The notes under the pieces: generated by a model | What the model was told of the DNA's origin: nothing | Database searches by the model: none | The model's input: only the letters and a program-made list of their open reading frames with translations | Shown here: positions 1 through 6,187 of the stretch, one piece after another | Position numbering within the stretch: the stretch's first letter is position 1 | How the letters are laid out: each line of letters opens with the position of its first letter | From: a virus | IMG/VR virus record: IMGVR_UViG_3300023257_000061 | Span: 1-37,243 of that record | Length of the DNA stretch: 37,243 bases | Direction: 5' to 3' (one strand) | Position numbers and translations under genes: made by a program

Positions 1-397
1 CAGAGATTATTTCGCCCGCTCGCTCCTGTGTTGTTTGCTTATTAAATATCATATCCGCAACGCCTCGCTGTTTTGTGATGAATAAACAATTACATACGCC
101 ATCCGACAAGTTCACGCCATCCGACAAGTTCACGCCATGCGACCAGTTCACGCCATACGACTCGTGCACGCCATCCGACAAGTTCACGCCATCCGACCAG
201 TTCACGCCATGCGACCAGTTCACGCCATCCGACAAGTTCACGCCATCCGACAAGTTCACGCCATCCGACAAGTTCACGCCATCCGACAAGTTCACGCCAT
301 ACGACTCGTTCACGCCATCCGACTCGTTTACGCCATACGACTCGTTCACGCCATCCGACTCGTTTACGCCACTACTATCTTTGATTGATTCTGTCAT
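1..397 (-). CDS. GVNxSx hexapeptide-repeat protein, 3' end cut by window edge
   Basis: Starts at ATG 397-395 behind a strong ribosome binding site (GGAGGATAAG), 11 bases after the stop of the upstream gene, so it is the next gene of the same operon. It stays open to base 1 (132 codons). Residues 1-9 are MTESIKDSS, residues 10-99 are 15 tandem hexapeptides of the form G-V-N-[E/L/W]-S-[D/Y/H], and residues 100-132 form a non-repeat tail containing CNCLF and MIFNKQTTQER. Position 4 and position 6 of the unit vary while GVN and S are almost fixed (one unit has GVH). A six-residue period with small and beta-branched residues fits a beta-solenoid, but this is inference. From memory, similar GVN-repeat proteins with an LF...IFNK...ER tail occur as uncharacterised phage proteins. 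Function unknown. The strand, RBS and operon position make this the real gene; the open frames on the other strand are by-products of the repeat. Confidence 0.82.
   Translation of the reverse strand, partial: MTESIKDSSGVNESDGVNESYGVNESDGVNESYGVNLSDGVNLSDGVNLSDGVNLSDGVNWSHGVNWSDGVNLSDGVHESYGVNWSHGVNLSDGVNLSDGVCNCLFITKQRGVADMIFNKQTTQERAGEIIS
101..370. repeat. 15 tandem copies of an 18-bp coding repeat
   Basis: Fifteen contiguous 18-bp units (consensus on the plus strand ATCCGACAAGTTCACGCC) run without spacers. Units 1, 2, 5 and 8-11 counted from base 101 are identical; others differ only at the first codon (ATC/ATA/ATG) and the third codon (CAA/CCA/CTC), plus one GTG for GTT and two TTTACG variants. 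Units 12-15 alternate in a 36-bp higher-order period. The pattern points to recent expansion by slippage or unequal recombination inside a coding gene. Confidence 0.95.
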
Positions 398-408
398 CTT
401 ATCCTCCG

Positions 409-648
409 TTAGTTTAGATACTTGTCTTTGATTGATTGCTCTACCACTTCCAATGCTTTATCAAACCCTAAGTCAAAAGATTCTTTGTTTGTCAAAGTGT
501 CCTCTTTATATTTCTGGACTATTAAGTCATTGTCAAACTCTCTATATTTACTTTTTATCATCTCAACTATATCCTGCGCCTGTTTGTGAAGAGCTTGATT
601 TATTTCTTCAGCAAGTTGCTCGATAGTTAAAGTTATAGTGTTTTTCAC
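409..648 (-). CDS. Small helical hypothetical protein (79 aa)
   Basis: Starts at GTG 648-646 with an AAGGGGGAC ribosome binding site; the GTGA start overlaps the stop of the upstream gene, so it is translationally coupled. The protein is charged and predicted helical (EQLAEEINQALHKQ, DIVEMIKSKYREFDND) with no Cys and no membrane segment. No family recognised. It sits between a conserved-looking phage hypothetical and the GVN-repeat gene at the end of the early block. Function unknown. Confidence 0.7.
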   Translation of the reverse strand: MKNTITLTIEQLAEEINQALHKQAQDIVEMIKSKYREFDNDLIVQKYKEDTLTNKESFDLGFDKALEVVEQSIKDKYLN

Positions 649-672
649 TTGTCCCCCTTAATCGCTTTAACA
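643..672. repeat. 30-bp direct repeat, copy 1 (gene end plus RBS)
   Basis: Identical over 30 bases to 1029-1058. On the minus strand it reads through the last codons VKAIKGDK, the stop, and the RBS/GTG start of the next gene. Here it is the true 3' end of the 645-1034 gene. Confidence 0.9.
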
Positions 673-1034
673 AATAATTCAAAACTAGAAAGAGCTGCGC
701 CCGCTTCTAGTTTGTGACCGCCACACCAAATTCGCAACAAACCACTTTTAAACAAACAATCCATATTCCAATTTTGTTTGGGATATGTTCCCTTCATCGG
801 AAATCCGTTATCTCCGCCTATACCGCACAAATTAACAACATCACTACATCCGCTCAAACGGCAAATAGGTTTATTTTCTTTAACTGCAACGAAATCCATA
901 CATCTATAGCCTGAATCATGTTTTCTTCTAGTTGGTAAAATAACAAGACAATCAAAATAACCAATGTCATCGCCCCATTGTCTTGAAGGTAATTCCTTAA
1001 ATTCTTTAACCGTCATTTTGTCGATTTCTTTCAC
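645..1034 (-). CDS. Conserved phage hypothetical protein (129 aa)
   Basis: GTG start at 1034-1032 with an AAGGGGGAC binding site; the stop overlaps the start of the following gene (GTGA). The sequence has motifs that I associate with a widespread uncharacterised phage protein family: KEFKELPSRQWGDDIG near the N-terminus, VILPTRRKHDSGYRCMDFVA at about 31-50, and CRLSGCSDV at about 58-66. It is rich in Cys and Trp, suggesting a compact, possibly metal-binding fold. No catalytic motif recognised. Location in the early/recombination block is the only functional clue. Confidence 0.75.
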   Translation of the reverse strand: MKEIDKMTVKEFKELPSRQWGDDIGYFDCLVILPTRRKHDSGYRCMDFVAVKENKPICRLSGCSDVVNLCGIGGDNGFPMKGTYPKQNWNMDCLFKSGLLRIWCGGHKLEAGAALSSFELFVKAIKGDK

Positions 1035-1058
1035 TTGTCCCCCTTAATCGCTTTAACA
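1029..1058. repeat. 30-bp direct repeat, copy 2 (orphan gene end)
   Basis: Exact copy of 643-672. On the minus strand it again reads VKAIKGDK-stop-RBS-GTG, but here no coding sequence precedes it: the preceding gene ends at 1070 and only about 11 codons (from DHAVKAIKGDK) are left. It supplies the RBS of the 645-1034 gene and looks like a remnant of a deleted or duplicated gene. Confidence 0.9.
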
Positions 1059-1069
1059 GCGTGGTCTAT

Positions 1070-1366
1070 TTAATTTTCTTTATTTATTATAAGTTGATAT
1101 TCAAACAAACCACTTTCTCTTGTTCCTCTCCGGTTTTTATTTACTGTATGTTCGCCAAACCTTTTTTTTCTTAAATGTCTTAATTGAGCTGAAACACTAG
1201 CTGGAGGATCTCCTATAGCATCAGTTATTTCTGATAGTGTTCTCCATGTATTGTCTTTCATTAAATTATAAACTCTTAAAATTTGTCCAGTTAGTCTTTT
1301 TTTATCTAGCTTTGCATTATAATCAGAACCATTGAACCTAAAACTCATATTTGTATTAAGTTCCAT
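1070..1366 (-). CDS. Winged-helix/HTH DNA-binding protein
   Basis: 98 residues from ATG 1366, chosen over an upstream in-frame start at 1423 because a GGGGAAAAT ribosome binding site precedes it and it leaves only an 11-base overlap with the upstream HNH gene. Residues about 42-66 (RTLSEITDAIGDPPASVSAQ then LRHLRK) are a helix-turn-helix with recognition helix around PASVSAQLRHLRK, followed by a basic wing (KNRRGTRESGLFEY). The arrangement is typical of small phage winged-helix proteins found near replication/recombination genes; DNA target unknown. It may be a regulator or an accessory of the recombination block. Confidence 0.72.
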   Translation of the reverse strand: MELNTNMSFRFNGSDYNAKLDKKRLTGQILRVYNLMKDNTWRTLSEITDAIGDPPASVSAQLRHLRKKRFGEHTVNKNRRGTRESGLFEYQLIINKEN

Positions 1367-1658
1367 TATATTTTCCCCTTTCTTGATTATTCCAATCTTC
1401 AAAAAGTTGTGTAGCTTTCTCATACATTTTAGCTAAATCTTTTTTTTCTTCTACTGGCTTCGCATGATAATGTAAAATATGACATACATAACATAGCGGC
1501 ACACACCAATCGTCCCCGCTTCGTCTTCTCGCCCCATCAGGTCTAGGCAAGTGATGAGGAACGGATGCGAAACTGCCACACCTCATACAAGGAAACGAAG
1601 CCACATATTTTCTATACTTAGCCGATTTAAAATATTTCGGTTTGAAATTCGTTAACAT
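1356..1658 (-). CDS. HNH-type zinc-binding nuclease-like protein
   Basis: 100 residues; ATG 1658 overlaps the TAA of the upstream gene (TAATG). Zinc-ligand pattern: CMRCG (C24, C27), then PHHLPRPDG (H35, H36), then SGDDWCVPLCYVCH (D49/D50, C52, C56, C59, H60). The order Cys pair, His-His, Gly/Asp, P-L-C..C/H is that of compact HNH proteins of the DUF968/Ref-like type encoded beside phage recombination genes. This follows family knowledge; nuclease activity is inferred. It is directly downstream of the ERF, PD-(D/E)XK and coiled-coil genes, suggesting a joint role in processing DNA during recombination. Confidence 0.7.
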   Translation of the reverse strand: MLTNFKPKYFKSAKYRKYVASFPCMRCGSFASVPHHLPRPDGARRRSGDDWCVPLCYVCHILHYHAKPVEEKKDLAKMYEKATQLFEDWNNQERGKYNGT

Positions 1659-2317
1659 TATCTAGTCCTCGTTGACATAATTACTTCTTGATAACATTCA
1701 ATCGCACCTTCACCAATTACGTTCACAGCATTTTTCCCCATCGATCTAACAATATCCCCGATAGCTTTTTCATTTGGTATCAAAAATGATGGTTTAATTT
1801 TGCTTACATCCTTAATTCTCCATTTCCATTTTTTAGAATGTGACGAGTTTTTTGTTTTATGTATTGGTGGAGCTACAACAACAGGCTTTGCTTCAATGCT
1901 TTCCTCAATTATTTCTTCTGCACGTTCATTATCCCCTAGTTCTTCTGCTTGTTTTGCAAGCTCAAGGGCTTCTGCCTCTGCCTGTTTTTTTGCCTCCGCT
2001 TCAAGCCTTGCTTGCTCTACTCTTTGTTTCCGTTCTTGTTCTAATATATATACGCCCATTTTGCGTTTGATTATTTTTTCAGCTTTATCAAGCGGCTCCA
2101 TGAATTTCTTTTTAGCTGCATTTGCAACCTTATGAGCGTTGTGCGCCGCTGAAACGATAGGATCATGATGTTCTTTAATAGCTTTACCTAATGTTTTAAT
2201 CTGCACTAAAAATTCATCTGCTATTGTATTTGTTTCGTCATTAATAATCGACATTTCATCAGCTTGTTCTGTAATTGTTAACGCCTTATTTTCAATTACT
2301 TCAATTTGGTTTTCCAT
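1658..2317 (-). CDS. Coiled-coil recombination-associated protein (219 aa)
   Basis: ATG 2317 directly follows the stop of the nuclease gene. Three parts: an N-terminal helical region (1-60), a long Lys/Glu/Ala-rich coiled coil (about 65-140, e.g. EQARLEAEAKKQAEAEALE), and a C-terminal globular part (about 160-219, KKWKWRIKDVSKIKPSFL) that resembles a small DNA- or nucleotide-handling fold only by general impression. Proteins with this layout commonly accompany ERF/RecT-like annealing proteins in phages. Role unproven; probably a structural or accessory partner of the annealing protein and exonuclease. Confidence 0.65.
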   Translation of the reverse strand: MENQIEVIENKALTITEQADEMSIINDETNTIADEFLVQIKTLGKAIKEHHDPIVSAAHNAHKVANAAKKKFMEPLDKAEKIIKRKMGVYILEQERKQRVEQARLEAEAKKQAEAEALELAKQAEELGDNERAEEIIEESIEAKPVVVAPPIHKTKNSSHSKKWKWRIKDVSKIKPSFLIPNEKAIGDIVRSMGKNAVNVIGEGAIECYQEVIMSTRTR

Positions 2318-2878
2318 TTATAAACTCCTTTTGTAGTTCACGACCGCTGTTGCAGAAGTGAAGATTTTAAAATCGTTTGGGTTAGTAAATTCGTGTAGTT
2401 TGTAAAGTCCATTTTTCTTTAATTGCAATCCGTATCTTATTCTGTGTTTGTTATCGTTGATGCCACCATTGTAAGCTGCTGTTTGGATTGCTGTCCATTT
2501 CGGCATACCACCTGTTTTAATATCAAGAATAGCGTCATGTCCGAATATCAAACCTTCTCTATCTAACGTGCCAGTATATCCATAAATTTTATTATGGAAT
2601 CTGTATTCAATTAAACGCCATATCGGAGCAACTTCTTTTAGAAATAATTCATACGCTTTAACATAAGGTCCGGCTTCTTCATCAACTGTGTTCCAATTCA
2701 AGTCGCCATCGTCAAGGTAATGGCTTATTTTGTGAACACGAGTTCCACGTTCTGCCGAACCATCAGCGTACCAACGATTGTCAGTTATGCCAACCTCGTT
2801 TAATATCTGCGTAACGCTTGGAATAATAATTCCATCTTCTGAATATTCGTGTTTTGATTCGTTAAATTCAAGAGCCAT
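2318..2878 (-). CDS. PD-(D/E)XK superfamily nuclease (RecB/Cas4-like exonuclease)
   Basis: 186 residues. The fold signature is visible: G-T-R-V-H (about 45-49), E91 in RLIEYRF, GYTGTLDREG with D106, AILDIKTG with D119 and K121, then the QxxxY helix (IQTAAY, Q132 and Y136). This is the active-site order of RecB-family and Cas4-like exonucleases. ATG 2878 overlaps the last base of the ERF stop, so it is translated with ERF. The likely job is to resect double-stranded DNA ends to give single strands for ERF annealing. Length is typical of short phage exonucleases. An iron-sulphur Cys set as in Cas4 is absent. Confidence 0.82.
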   Translation of the reverse strand: MALEFNESKHEYSEDGIIIPSVTQILNEVGITDNRWYADGSAERGTRVHKISHYLDDGDLNWNTVDEEAGPYVKAYELFLKEVAPIWRLIEYRFHNKIYGYTGTLDREGLIFGHDAILDIKTGGMPKWTAIQTAAYNGGINDNKHRIRYGLQLKKNGLYKLHEFTNPNDFKIFTSATAVVNYKRSL

Positions 2879-3585
2879 TATTTATCCTCTGTGTTTTGAG
2901 ATAACACCCAATCACAAACATCTTCATAATCTGATTTTAGAATTTTAGTTGTGGAGTCTATTTCATAAGTCAATGCAAGATGGTCTTTGATTTGTCCGTT
3001 TGTAACATCTCTTTCTTTAGACAAAGCAAACAATCTTTTTCTTTGCGGATCTGTTATAACATTGGAATTTGATACTCTTGCAGGTTCACTTGTTTTTTGA
3101 CTTGTTTCTTTTTTAGACGTTTTACCGCTCGCTTCATTACCATCATCATCATCATCAGGAGCTATGCCAACAATCGCACTTAATCCATAACGTCTGCCGT
3201 AAGTTAACGCAGAACCCAATCCTTGAGCGGTGTTTTTGTCTGGCTTAATTGCAATATGTCCTCTTATCCATTGACCTGATGAATGAGCAAGTGTTGTTGT
3301 TACAATAATTTCGCCATTGTTGCTTTCTGTCGTTTGAATAACTGCTAATTCGTTTTTAGATAATTGATTTCTGCAAGCTTTCCAAACCGAACTGAGGTCT
3401 GCATATTTTTTCTTAAAGAAAGGATTTAAAGAATCTTCTTTAGCTCCTTCAATTCCACCTTGCGCTTTAGATAAAGCTAGAACTAGCTTTCCTATTTCCG
3501 TTGATTGATTTTTTTCCTTTATTTCTATTTCATTAATTTTTTCTGGTAATTTTGTGCTGTCTTTGATATCATTATCGCTTATCAT
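2878..3585 (-). CDS. erf: ERF family single-strand annealing protein
   Basis: 235 residues from ATG 3585 with an AAAGGGAAAACTA binding site. The ERF core spans about 28-143: LNPFFKKKYADLSSVW (53-68), LAVIQTTES (80-88), and GLGSALTYGRRYGLSAIVGI (122-141), the last being the family hallmark. An Asp run (144-148) and a Ser/Thr/Lys linker lead to a C-terminal helical domain (about 178-230, DPQRKRLFALSKERDVTNGQ) found in many phage annealing proteins. It would pair complementary single strands during recombination-dependent replication or end joining. The neighbouring exonuclease, coiled-coil protein and HNH protein complete a recombination cassette. Confidence 0.92.
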   Translation of the reverse strand: MISDNDIKDSTKLPEKINEIEIKEKNQSTEIGKLVLALSKAQGGIEGAKEDSLNPFFKKKYADLSSVWKACRNQLSKNELAVIQTTESNNGEIIVTTTLAHSSGQWIRGHIAIKPDKNTAQGLGSALTYGRRYGLSAIVGIAPDDDDDGNEASGKTSKKETSQKTSEPARVSNSNVITDPQRKRLFALSKERDVTNGQIKDHLALTYEIDSTTKILKSDYEDVCDWVLSQNTEDK

Positions 3586-3609
3586 TAGTTTTCCCTTTCT
3601 TGTTTAGAG

Positions 3610-3631
3610 AGCCTCGATTCCAGTCGGGGCT
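3610..3631 (-). other. Hairpin in the gap before ERF
   Basis: The 54-bp gap between the 68-aa gene and ERF holds an 8-bp stem with one mismatch (minus strand AGCCCCGA, loop CTGGAA, TCGAGGCT). No T-run follows, so it is not a standard terminator; it could be an RNA processing or stability element. Confidence 0.4.
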
Positions 3632-3639
3632 TTCTGTCA

Positions 3640-3846
3640 TTAGTGTTTGATTACGTTTTTTAAATCTGCCTTTTGTCCTTTAAGTCTTGCTATTCGTATA
3701 TCTAAAGCCTTTTCTTCTGCAACTGCTCGGCTCAATAAATATGATACATCATCATAATTATATGCTTCTTGCCAATCTTTAGTTTCTTTTAATTTGTTAT
3801 CAACATTTACTTCGCCATTTATTCTAGTTTTTAAATAAGCTAACAT
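3640..3846 (-). CDS. Small coiled-coil hypothetical protein (68 aa)
   Basis: Starts at ATG 3846 with AAAGGGGGAAAATA as binding site; TAATG overlap with the small RHH gene upstream. The C-terminal half (AVAEEKALDIRIARLKGQKA) is a predicted amphipathic helix or coiled coil. No recognisable family. It precedes the recombination genes in the operon. Confidence 0.6.
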   Translation of the reverse strand: MLAYLKTRINGEVNVDNKLKETKDWQEAYNYDDVSYLLSRAVAEEKALDIRIARLKGQKADLKNVIKH

Positions 3847-4007
3847 TATTTTCCCCCTTTGATTTTTTCTTTTGCTGCATCACGCATAAACCTGTTAATA
3901 GAATAATACTCGTTCCGTTTCTTCTGTTCTAATTTAGCGGCTTTAGTGATATTCTTTTTCTCTTGTGCTGGTAATCGTGTGTGAATGTTTTCTTTTTTAA
4001 TTGTCAT
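3846..4007 (-). CDS. Small ribbon-helix-helix-like protein (53 aa)
   Basis: ATG 4007 follows an excellent binding site (AAAGGAGGTTGAAA). The 53 residues begin MTIKKENIHTRLPAQEKKNI and continue with two helices ending in SINRFMRDAAKEKIKGGK. A short N-terminal strand (IHTRLP), a helix, then an S-x-x-x-F-x-R-x-A helix matches the Arc/CopG/DUF1778-type ribbon-helix-helix plan. Probably a dimeric DNA-binding protein acting as an early-gene regulator; its operator is not known. It overlaps the upstream 54-aa gene by 11 bases and the downstream start by TAATG. Confidence 0.68.
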   Translation of the reverse strand: MTIKKENIHTRLPAQEKKNITKAAKLEQKKRNEYYSINRFMRDAAKEKIKGGK

Positions 4008-4161
4008 TTTCAACCTCCTTTCTATCTTTTATAGTTACACTATCGCAACCTTGATTGCAACCTTTTTCTTCACTTTTTTCTGAAATAAATTCAAACGATC
4101 CGTCCTCGTTTATAATAGTTTTATAAGGAAATATTTTGCTTGGTGATAATGTAGTTTTCAT
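3997..4161 (-). CDS. Small hypothetical protein (54 aa)
   Basis: ATG 4161 overlaps the stop of the ASCH-like gene (ATGA). The 54 residues begin MKTTLSPSKIFPYKTIINED and carry a C-N-Q-G-C pair (C36, C40) and a charged tail. Its last codons contain the Shine-Dalgarno and start of the RHH gene, suggesting coupled translation. Function unknown; the Cys pair may bind metal or may be incidental. Confidence 0.5.
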   Translation of the reverse strand: MKTTLSPSKIFPYKTIINEDGSFEFISEKSEEKGCNQGCDSVTIKDRKEVENDN

Positions 4162-4721
4162 GGTTTTACCCTCTTAAATTCATACACCCAAACCCATGGA
4201 TTTTCTTTTGCGCAATTACCTATTTCTAAATCAAGGACTTTTTTTACTAATTTAAACGATTCAACGGCAGAAAAGGGATATTTTTTATTTTTTGGTTTAT
4301 CAAACATCGCTTCTGCATGGCAATCATGAAAAGTTAAATTCCACAACCTTTCAACACGAATATTTGTGATTTCTAAGGTGATGCGGGAATCTCCTTCCAT
4401 CATAAAATATGAATTGATTTTTTTATCATATTTGTATGGTCTTGGTTCAGTACCAAATCCATGAAAAGCACCTTTTCCAAGCCAAAACGATTCTTTAACA
4501 AAAAGCCTATCGCCTATTTTATAAGGGCATTTAATTTTGTCATATGAATCAAATCCACCTCCAGCGGCTTCATATGTTCCAGTCCATGTGTCTTTATTTT
4601 TATTTTTTGTGCAAGCGCAAAGGAAATCCCATTTATTCATCAACCTTCGAGTCTGCGTCTTAGTTCCATTAAGCAGCGCCGGAATAAATCTACTGTCCAT
4701 TCTTATCGGTCGTTCTTTCAT
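4158..4721 (-). CDS. ASCH/PUA-like phage protein (187 aa)
   Basis: Begins MKERPIRMDSRFIPALLNGT then KTQTRR, a start that I associate with a large phage protein family with an ASCH-like (PUA-related) fold. Further features: CPYKIGDRLFVKESF (about 65-79), SRITLEITNIRVERLW (about 112-127), and NPWVWVYEF near the C-terminus. ASCH domains bind RNA or modified nucleobases; the specific activity in phages is not established. ATG 4721 with AGGAGGAGACAA binding site. It is in the early block with small DNA-binding proteins, so a nucleic-acid role is plausible. Confidence 0.65.
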   Translation of the reverse strand: MKERPIRMDSRFIPALLNGTKTQTRRLMNKWDFLCACTKNKNKDTWTGTYEAAGGGFDSYDKIKCPYKIGDRLFVKESFWLGKGAFHGFGTEPRPYKYDKKINSYFMMEGDSRITLEITNIRVERLWNLTFHDCHAEAMFDKPKNKKYPFSAVESFKLVKKVLDLEIGNCAKENPWVWVYEFKRVKP

Positions 4722-4753
4722 TTGTCTCCTCCTAATAATAATCCTTTATTAAT

Positions 4754-5029
4754 TTACGCATTCCAAAGTCTCATTCTACCACCACAACCAACCATCAAGC
4801 CGCATCGGTTACATGCGTCGGGACTTCCATTAATGTCAGGAACTCCAGTCTTATAAACTTTTCCTGAACTCCATTTGTGACCTCTTTTTTTGCACCACCA
4901 CATTCTTGCCCGTAGCTTCAAATGCCCGAACTTCCATCCTATTTTTTCACCTTTAAATAAATAATCTATTGATTTTCTCATTTCTGGACTATTTACCCAT
5001 ATTTGTTTATTTACTTCATATATATCCAT
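4754..5029 (-). CDS. Hypothetical protein with Cys/His cluster (91 aa)
   Basis: ATG 5029 preceded by AAAGGATAATCTG. Residues about 43-52 (MWWCKKRGHKW) and 73-77 (CNRCG), with C82, could form a zinc site. The N-terminal half is helical and charged. I recognise no family. Neighbouring 59-aa gene upstream is also a Cys4 protein, so small zinc-binding proteins cluster here. Confidence 0.58.
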   Translation of the reverse strand: MDIYEVNKQIWVNSPEMRKSIDYLFKGEKIGWKFGHLKLRARMWWCKKRGHKWSSGKVYKTGVPDINGSPDACNRCGLMVGCGGRMRLWNA

Positions 5030-5033
5030 CAGA

Positions 5034-5213
5034 TTATCCTTTCGCTAACTCCTTGTTATAACAATCATCACAAACGATATATTTCTGTGTGAGATTATTG
5101 ATTAATGGTTCTTCAATAAGTTTAGCGTCATCTTCGATTTCGTTATCGCAAAATTCGCAGTATGTAAGTCCCCAATAATCAATCGGTTCTAATCTTTCGT
5201 TTGCCATGTTCAT
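5034..5213 (-). CDS. Small Cys4 zinc-ribbon protein (59 aa)
   Basis: ATG 5213 with GGGGGATAAA as binding site (an in-frame second ATG lies two codons later). Begins MNMANERLEPIDYWGLTY and holds CEFC (C19, C22) and CDDC (C48, C51), the spacing of a zinc ribbon or treble-clef knuckle pair, in an acidic protein. Ends four bases before the start region of the next gene. Function unknown; probably protein or nucleic-acid binding. Confidence 0.66.
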   Translation of the reverse strand: MNMANERLEPIDYWGLTYCEFCDNEIEDDAKLIEEPLINNLTQKYIVCDDCYNKELAKG

Positions 5214-5237
5214 TTTATCCCCCTTTTTTGTTATTGT

Positions 5238-5594
5238 TTATAATTCGTCAAAAGTCACAGATAAAGAGTGGTCTTTTAAAAAGTCAAAATTGTTCTCAAA
5301 ATCGCAATGGTCTTGTAAGTAGTTCCAAATTTCATTCGCATCATAATTATCACACGCAAAATCTTGTTTTGCGAGCTTGCATAAATTCATGTGAGACTCA
5401 GGGATTTCAGGATCGAAAGCTTCATTGCTCTTTCCTGAAATTTGTAAGATAAAATTGTCATTGATTGTAATGTTTGCAGAATATTCAACGATTGTTTCAA
5501 ATTCATTTTCACCAACTTGATTTTCGTGTGTGTAGTCAAAAAAAAGAATGCTTGTTACTTCCCATTTTTGATTTGCTCTTTTTCCCTTTTTCAT
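5238..5594 (-). CDS. Acidic hypothetical protein (118 aa)
   Basis: ATG 5594 with an AAAGGGGAACAAA binding site. Starts MKKGKRANQKWEVTSILFFD, then becomes strongly acidic with beta-rich segments (TIVEYSANITINDNFILQIS) and a C-terminal acidic stretch (DANEIWNYLQDHCDFENNFD). No family recognised. Acidic small early proteins of phages often bind host proteins, but nothing here proves that. Confidence 0.6.
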   Translation of the reverse strand: MKKGKRANQKWEVTSILFFDYTHENQVGENEFETIVEYSANITINDNFILQISGKSNEAFDPEIPESHMNLCKLAKQDFACDNYDANEIWNYLQDHCDFENNFDFLKDHSLSVTFDEL

Positions 5595-5612
5595 TTTGTT
5601 CCCCTTTGTTAG

Positions 5613-5807
5613 TTAGTTTCGCCATTCCTTGGCGGTTAAAGTGTCAACGTCTACGAATGTTATACTGTACCCACAAAAATAAAGTGGGTCTATTTCTTTT
5701 CTAAAAATTACATCAGAGTCAATCCCTTTTTTTGGTGAAGTCCATATGCGATAAAAAGTGTTTTTGCCTTTTTGTGTCCACTTGTTTTTTGACTTGATGA
5801 TTTTCAT
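5613..5807 (-). CDS. First gene of the early operon, small hypothetical (64 aa)
   Basis: I choose ATG 5807 because it follows a strong GGAGGACAAA binding site; the upstream in-frame starts would overlap the promoter. The product starts MKIIKSKNKWTQKGKNTFYR and has a beta-rich C-terminal half ending LTAKEWRN. No family recognised. It is the first gene after the promoter at 5847-5875. Confidence 0.6.
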   Translation of the reverse strand: MKIIKSKNKWTQKGKNTFYRIWTSPKKGIDSDVIFRKEIDPLYFCGYSITFVDVDTLTAKEWRN

Positions 5808-5846
5808 TTTGTCCTCCATTTTGTTTATTGTCTGTGTCATGATCAC

Positions 5847-5875
5847 AATATATACAAGTGCTTCCACTTTGTCAA
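5847..5875 (-). promoter_or_regulatory. Sigma70-type promoter for the early block
   Basis: On the minus strand TTGACA (5875-5870) and TATATT (5852-5847) are separated by 17 bases. It fires towards the 5807 gene and thus the whole recombination block. Downstream, the start region contains TGTGATCATGACACA, a partial dyad that could be an operator. Confidence 0.72.
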
Positions 5876-6187
5876 CCTCTTTTGCAACCTTTTTTAAAAT
5901 AATTTATGGGGTGTGAATAGGCAAATTTGATTTATTTTTAGATCAAATGTTCCTATTTTAATAAACATCAATGATTTCAAGTAGGTACCTGTGGTAAAAA
6001 AATGAGCTCAGTTCCCTCTCAAGTTTTGCAAAAGTGGAGAGGTCAATATCCCTATTTTAGCCCAAAATTAGCCATATAAGCCATTATTATAAAACGCATA
6101 GCTTGGTATAGACTAAGGCATTAAAATAGCACAGTGGCCCAAATTTAAAGGATAATCTCGGTTGTCAGGGTAGTTATTTGTTGGTTT
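5876..6187. other. Intergenic region with inverted repeats
   Basis: This gene-free stretch separates the lysis genes from the early block. It holds a 7-bp perfect AT-rich inverted repeat (5925-5931 with 5942-5948), a palindrome TGAGCTCA (6003-6010) next to seven A, a 28-bp dyad (6015-6042), and three spaced (T/A)AGCC motifs (6057-6082). It could contain the terminator of the lysis genes, operators, or a replication origin. I see no coding frame with a binding site. Confidence 0.6.
6015..6042. repeat. 28-bp near-perfect dyad, possible terminator or operator
   Basis: The arms CCTCTC/GAGAGG and the core TTTTGCAAAA are symmetric about the same centre, with 24 of 28 positions paired. On the minus strand it is followed after 12 bases by seven T, with TGAGCTCA between. 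This suits a protein-binding site or, less well, a terminator for the lysis transcript. Confidence 0.5.

Noticed and set aside
101-370. CRISPR array
   Set aside because: Units are contiguous 18-bp copies with no unique spacers.
1-397. Diversity-generating retroelement variable region
   Set aside because: No reverse transcriptase or template repeat in the window; variation looks like repeat expansion.
75-431. Plus-strand TPSDKF-type repeat frame (118 aa) and a second plus-strand frame at 137-388
   Set aside because: The 18-bp period keeps several frames open on both strands. The minus frame has the strong RBS, fits the operon and joins a non-repeat tail; the plus frames would be the only genes on that strand.
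3610-3631. tRNA-like T-arm (CGATTCCAG with pairing arms)
   Set aside because: No acceptor, D or anticodon arms around it; only a simple hairpin.
5613-5867. Longer 84-aa version of the first early gene
   Set aside because: Its start lies within the promoter, so it could not be on the transcript.
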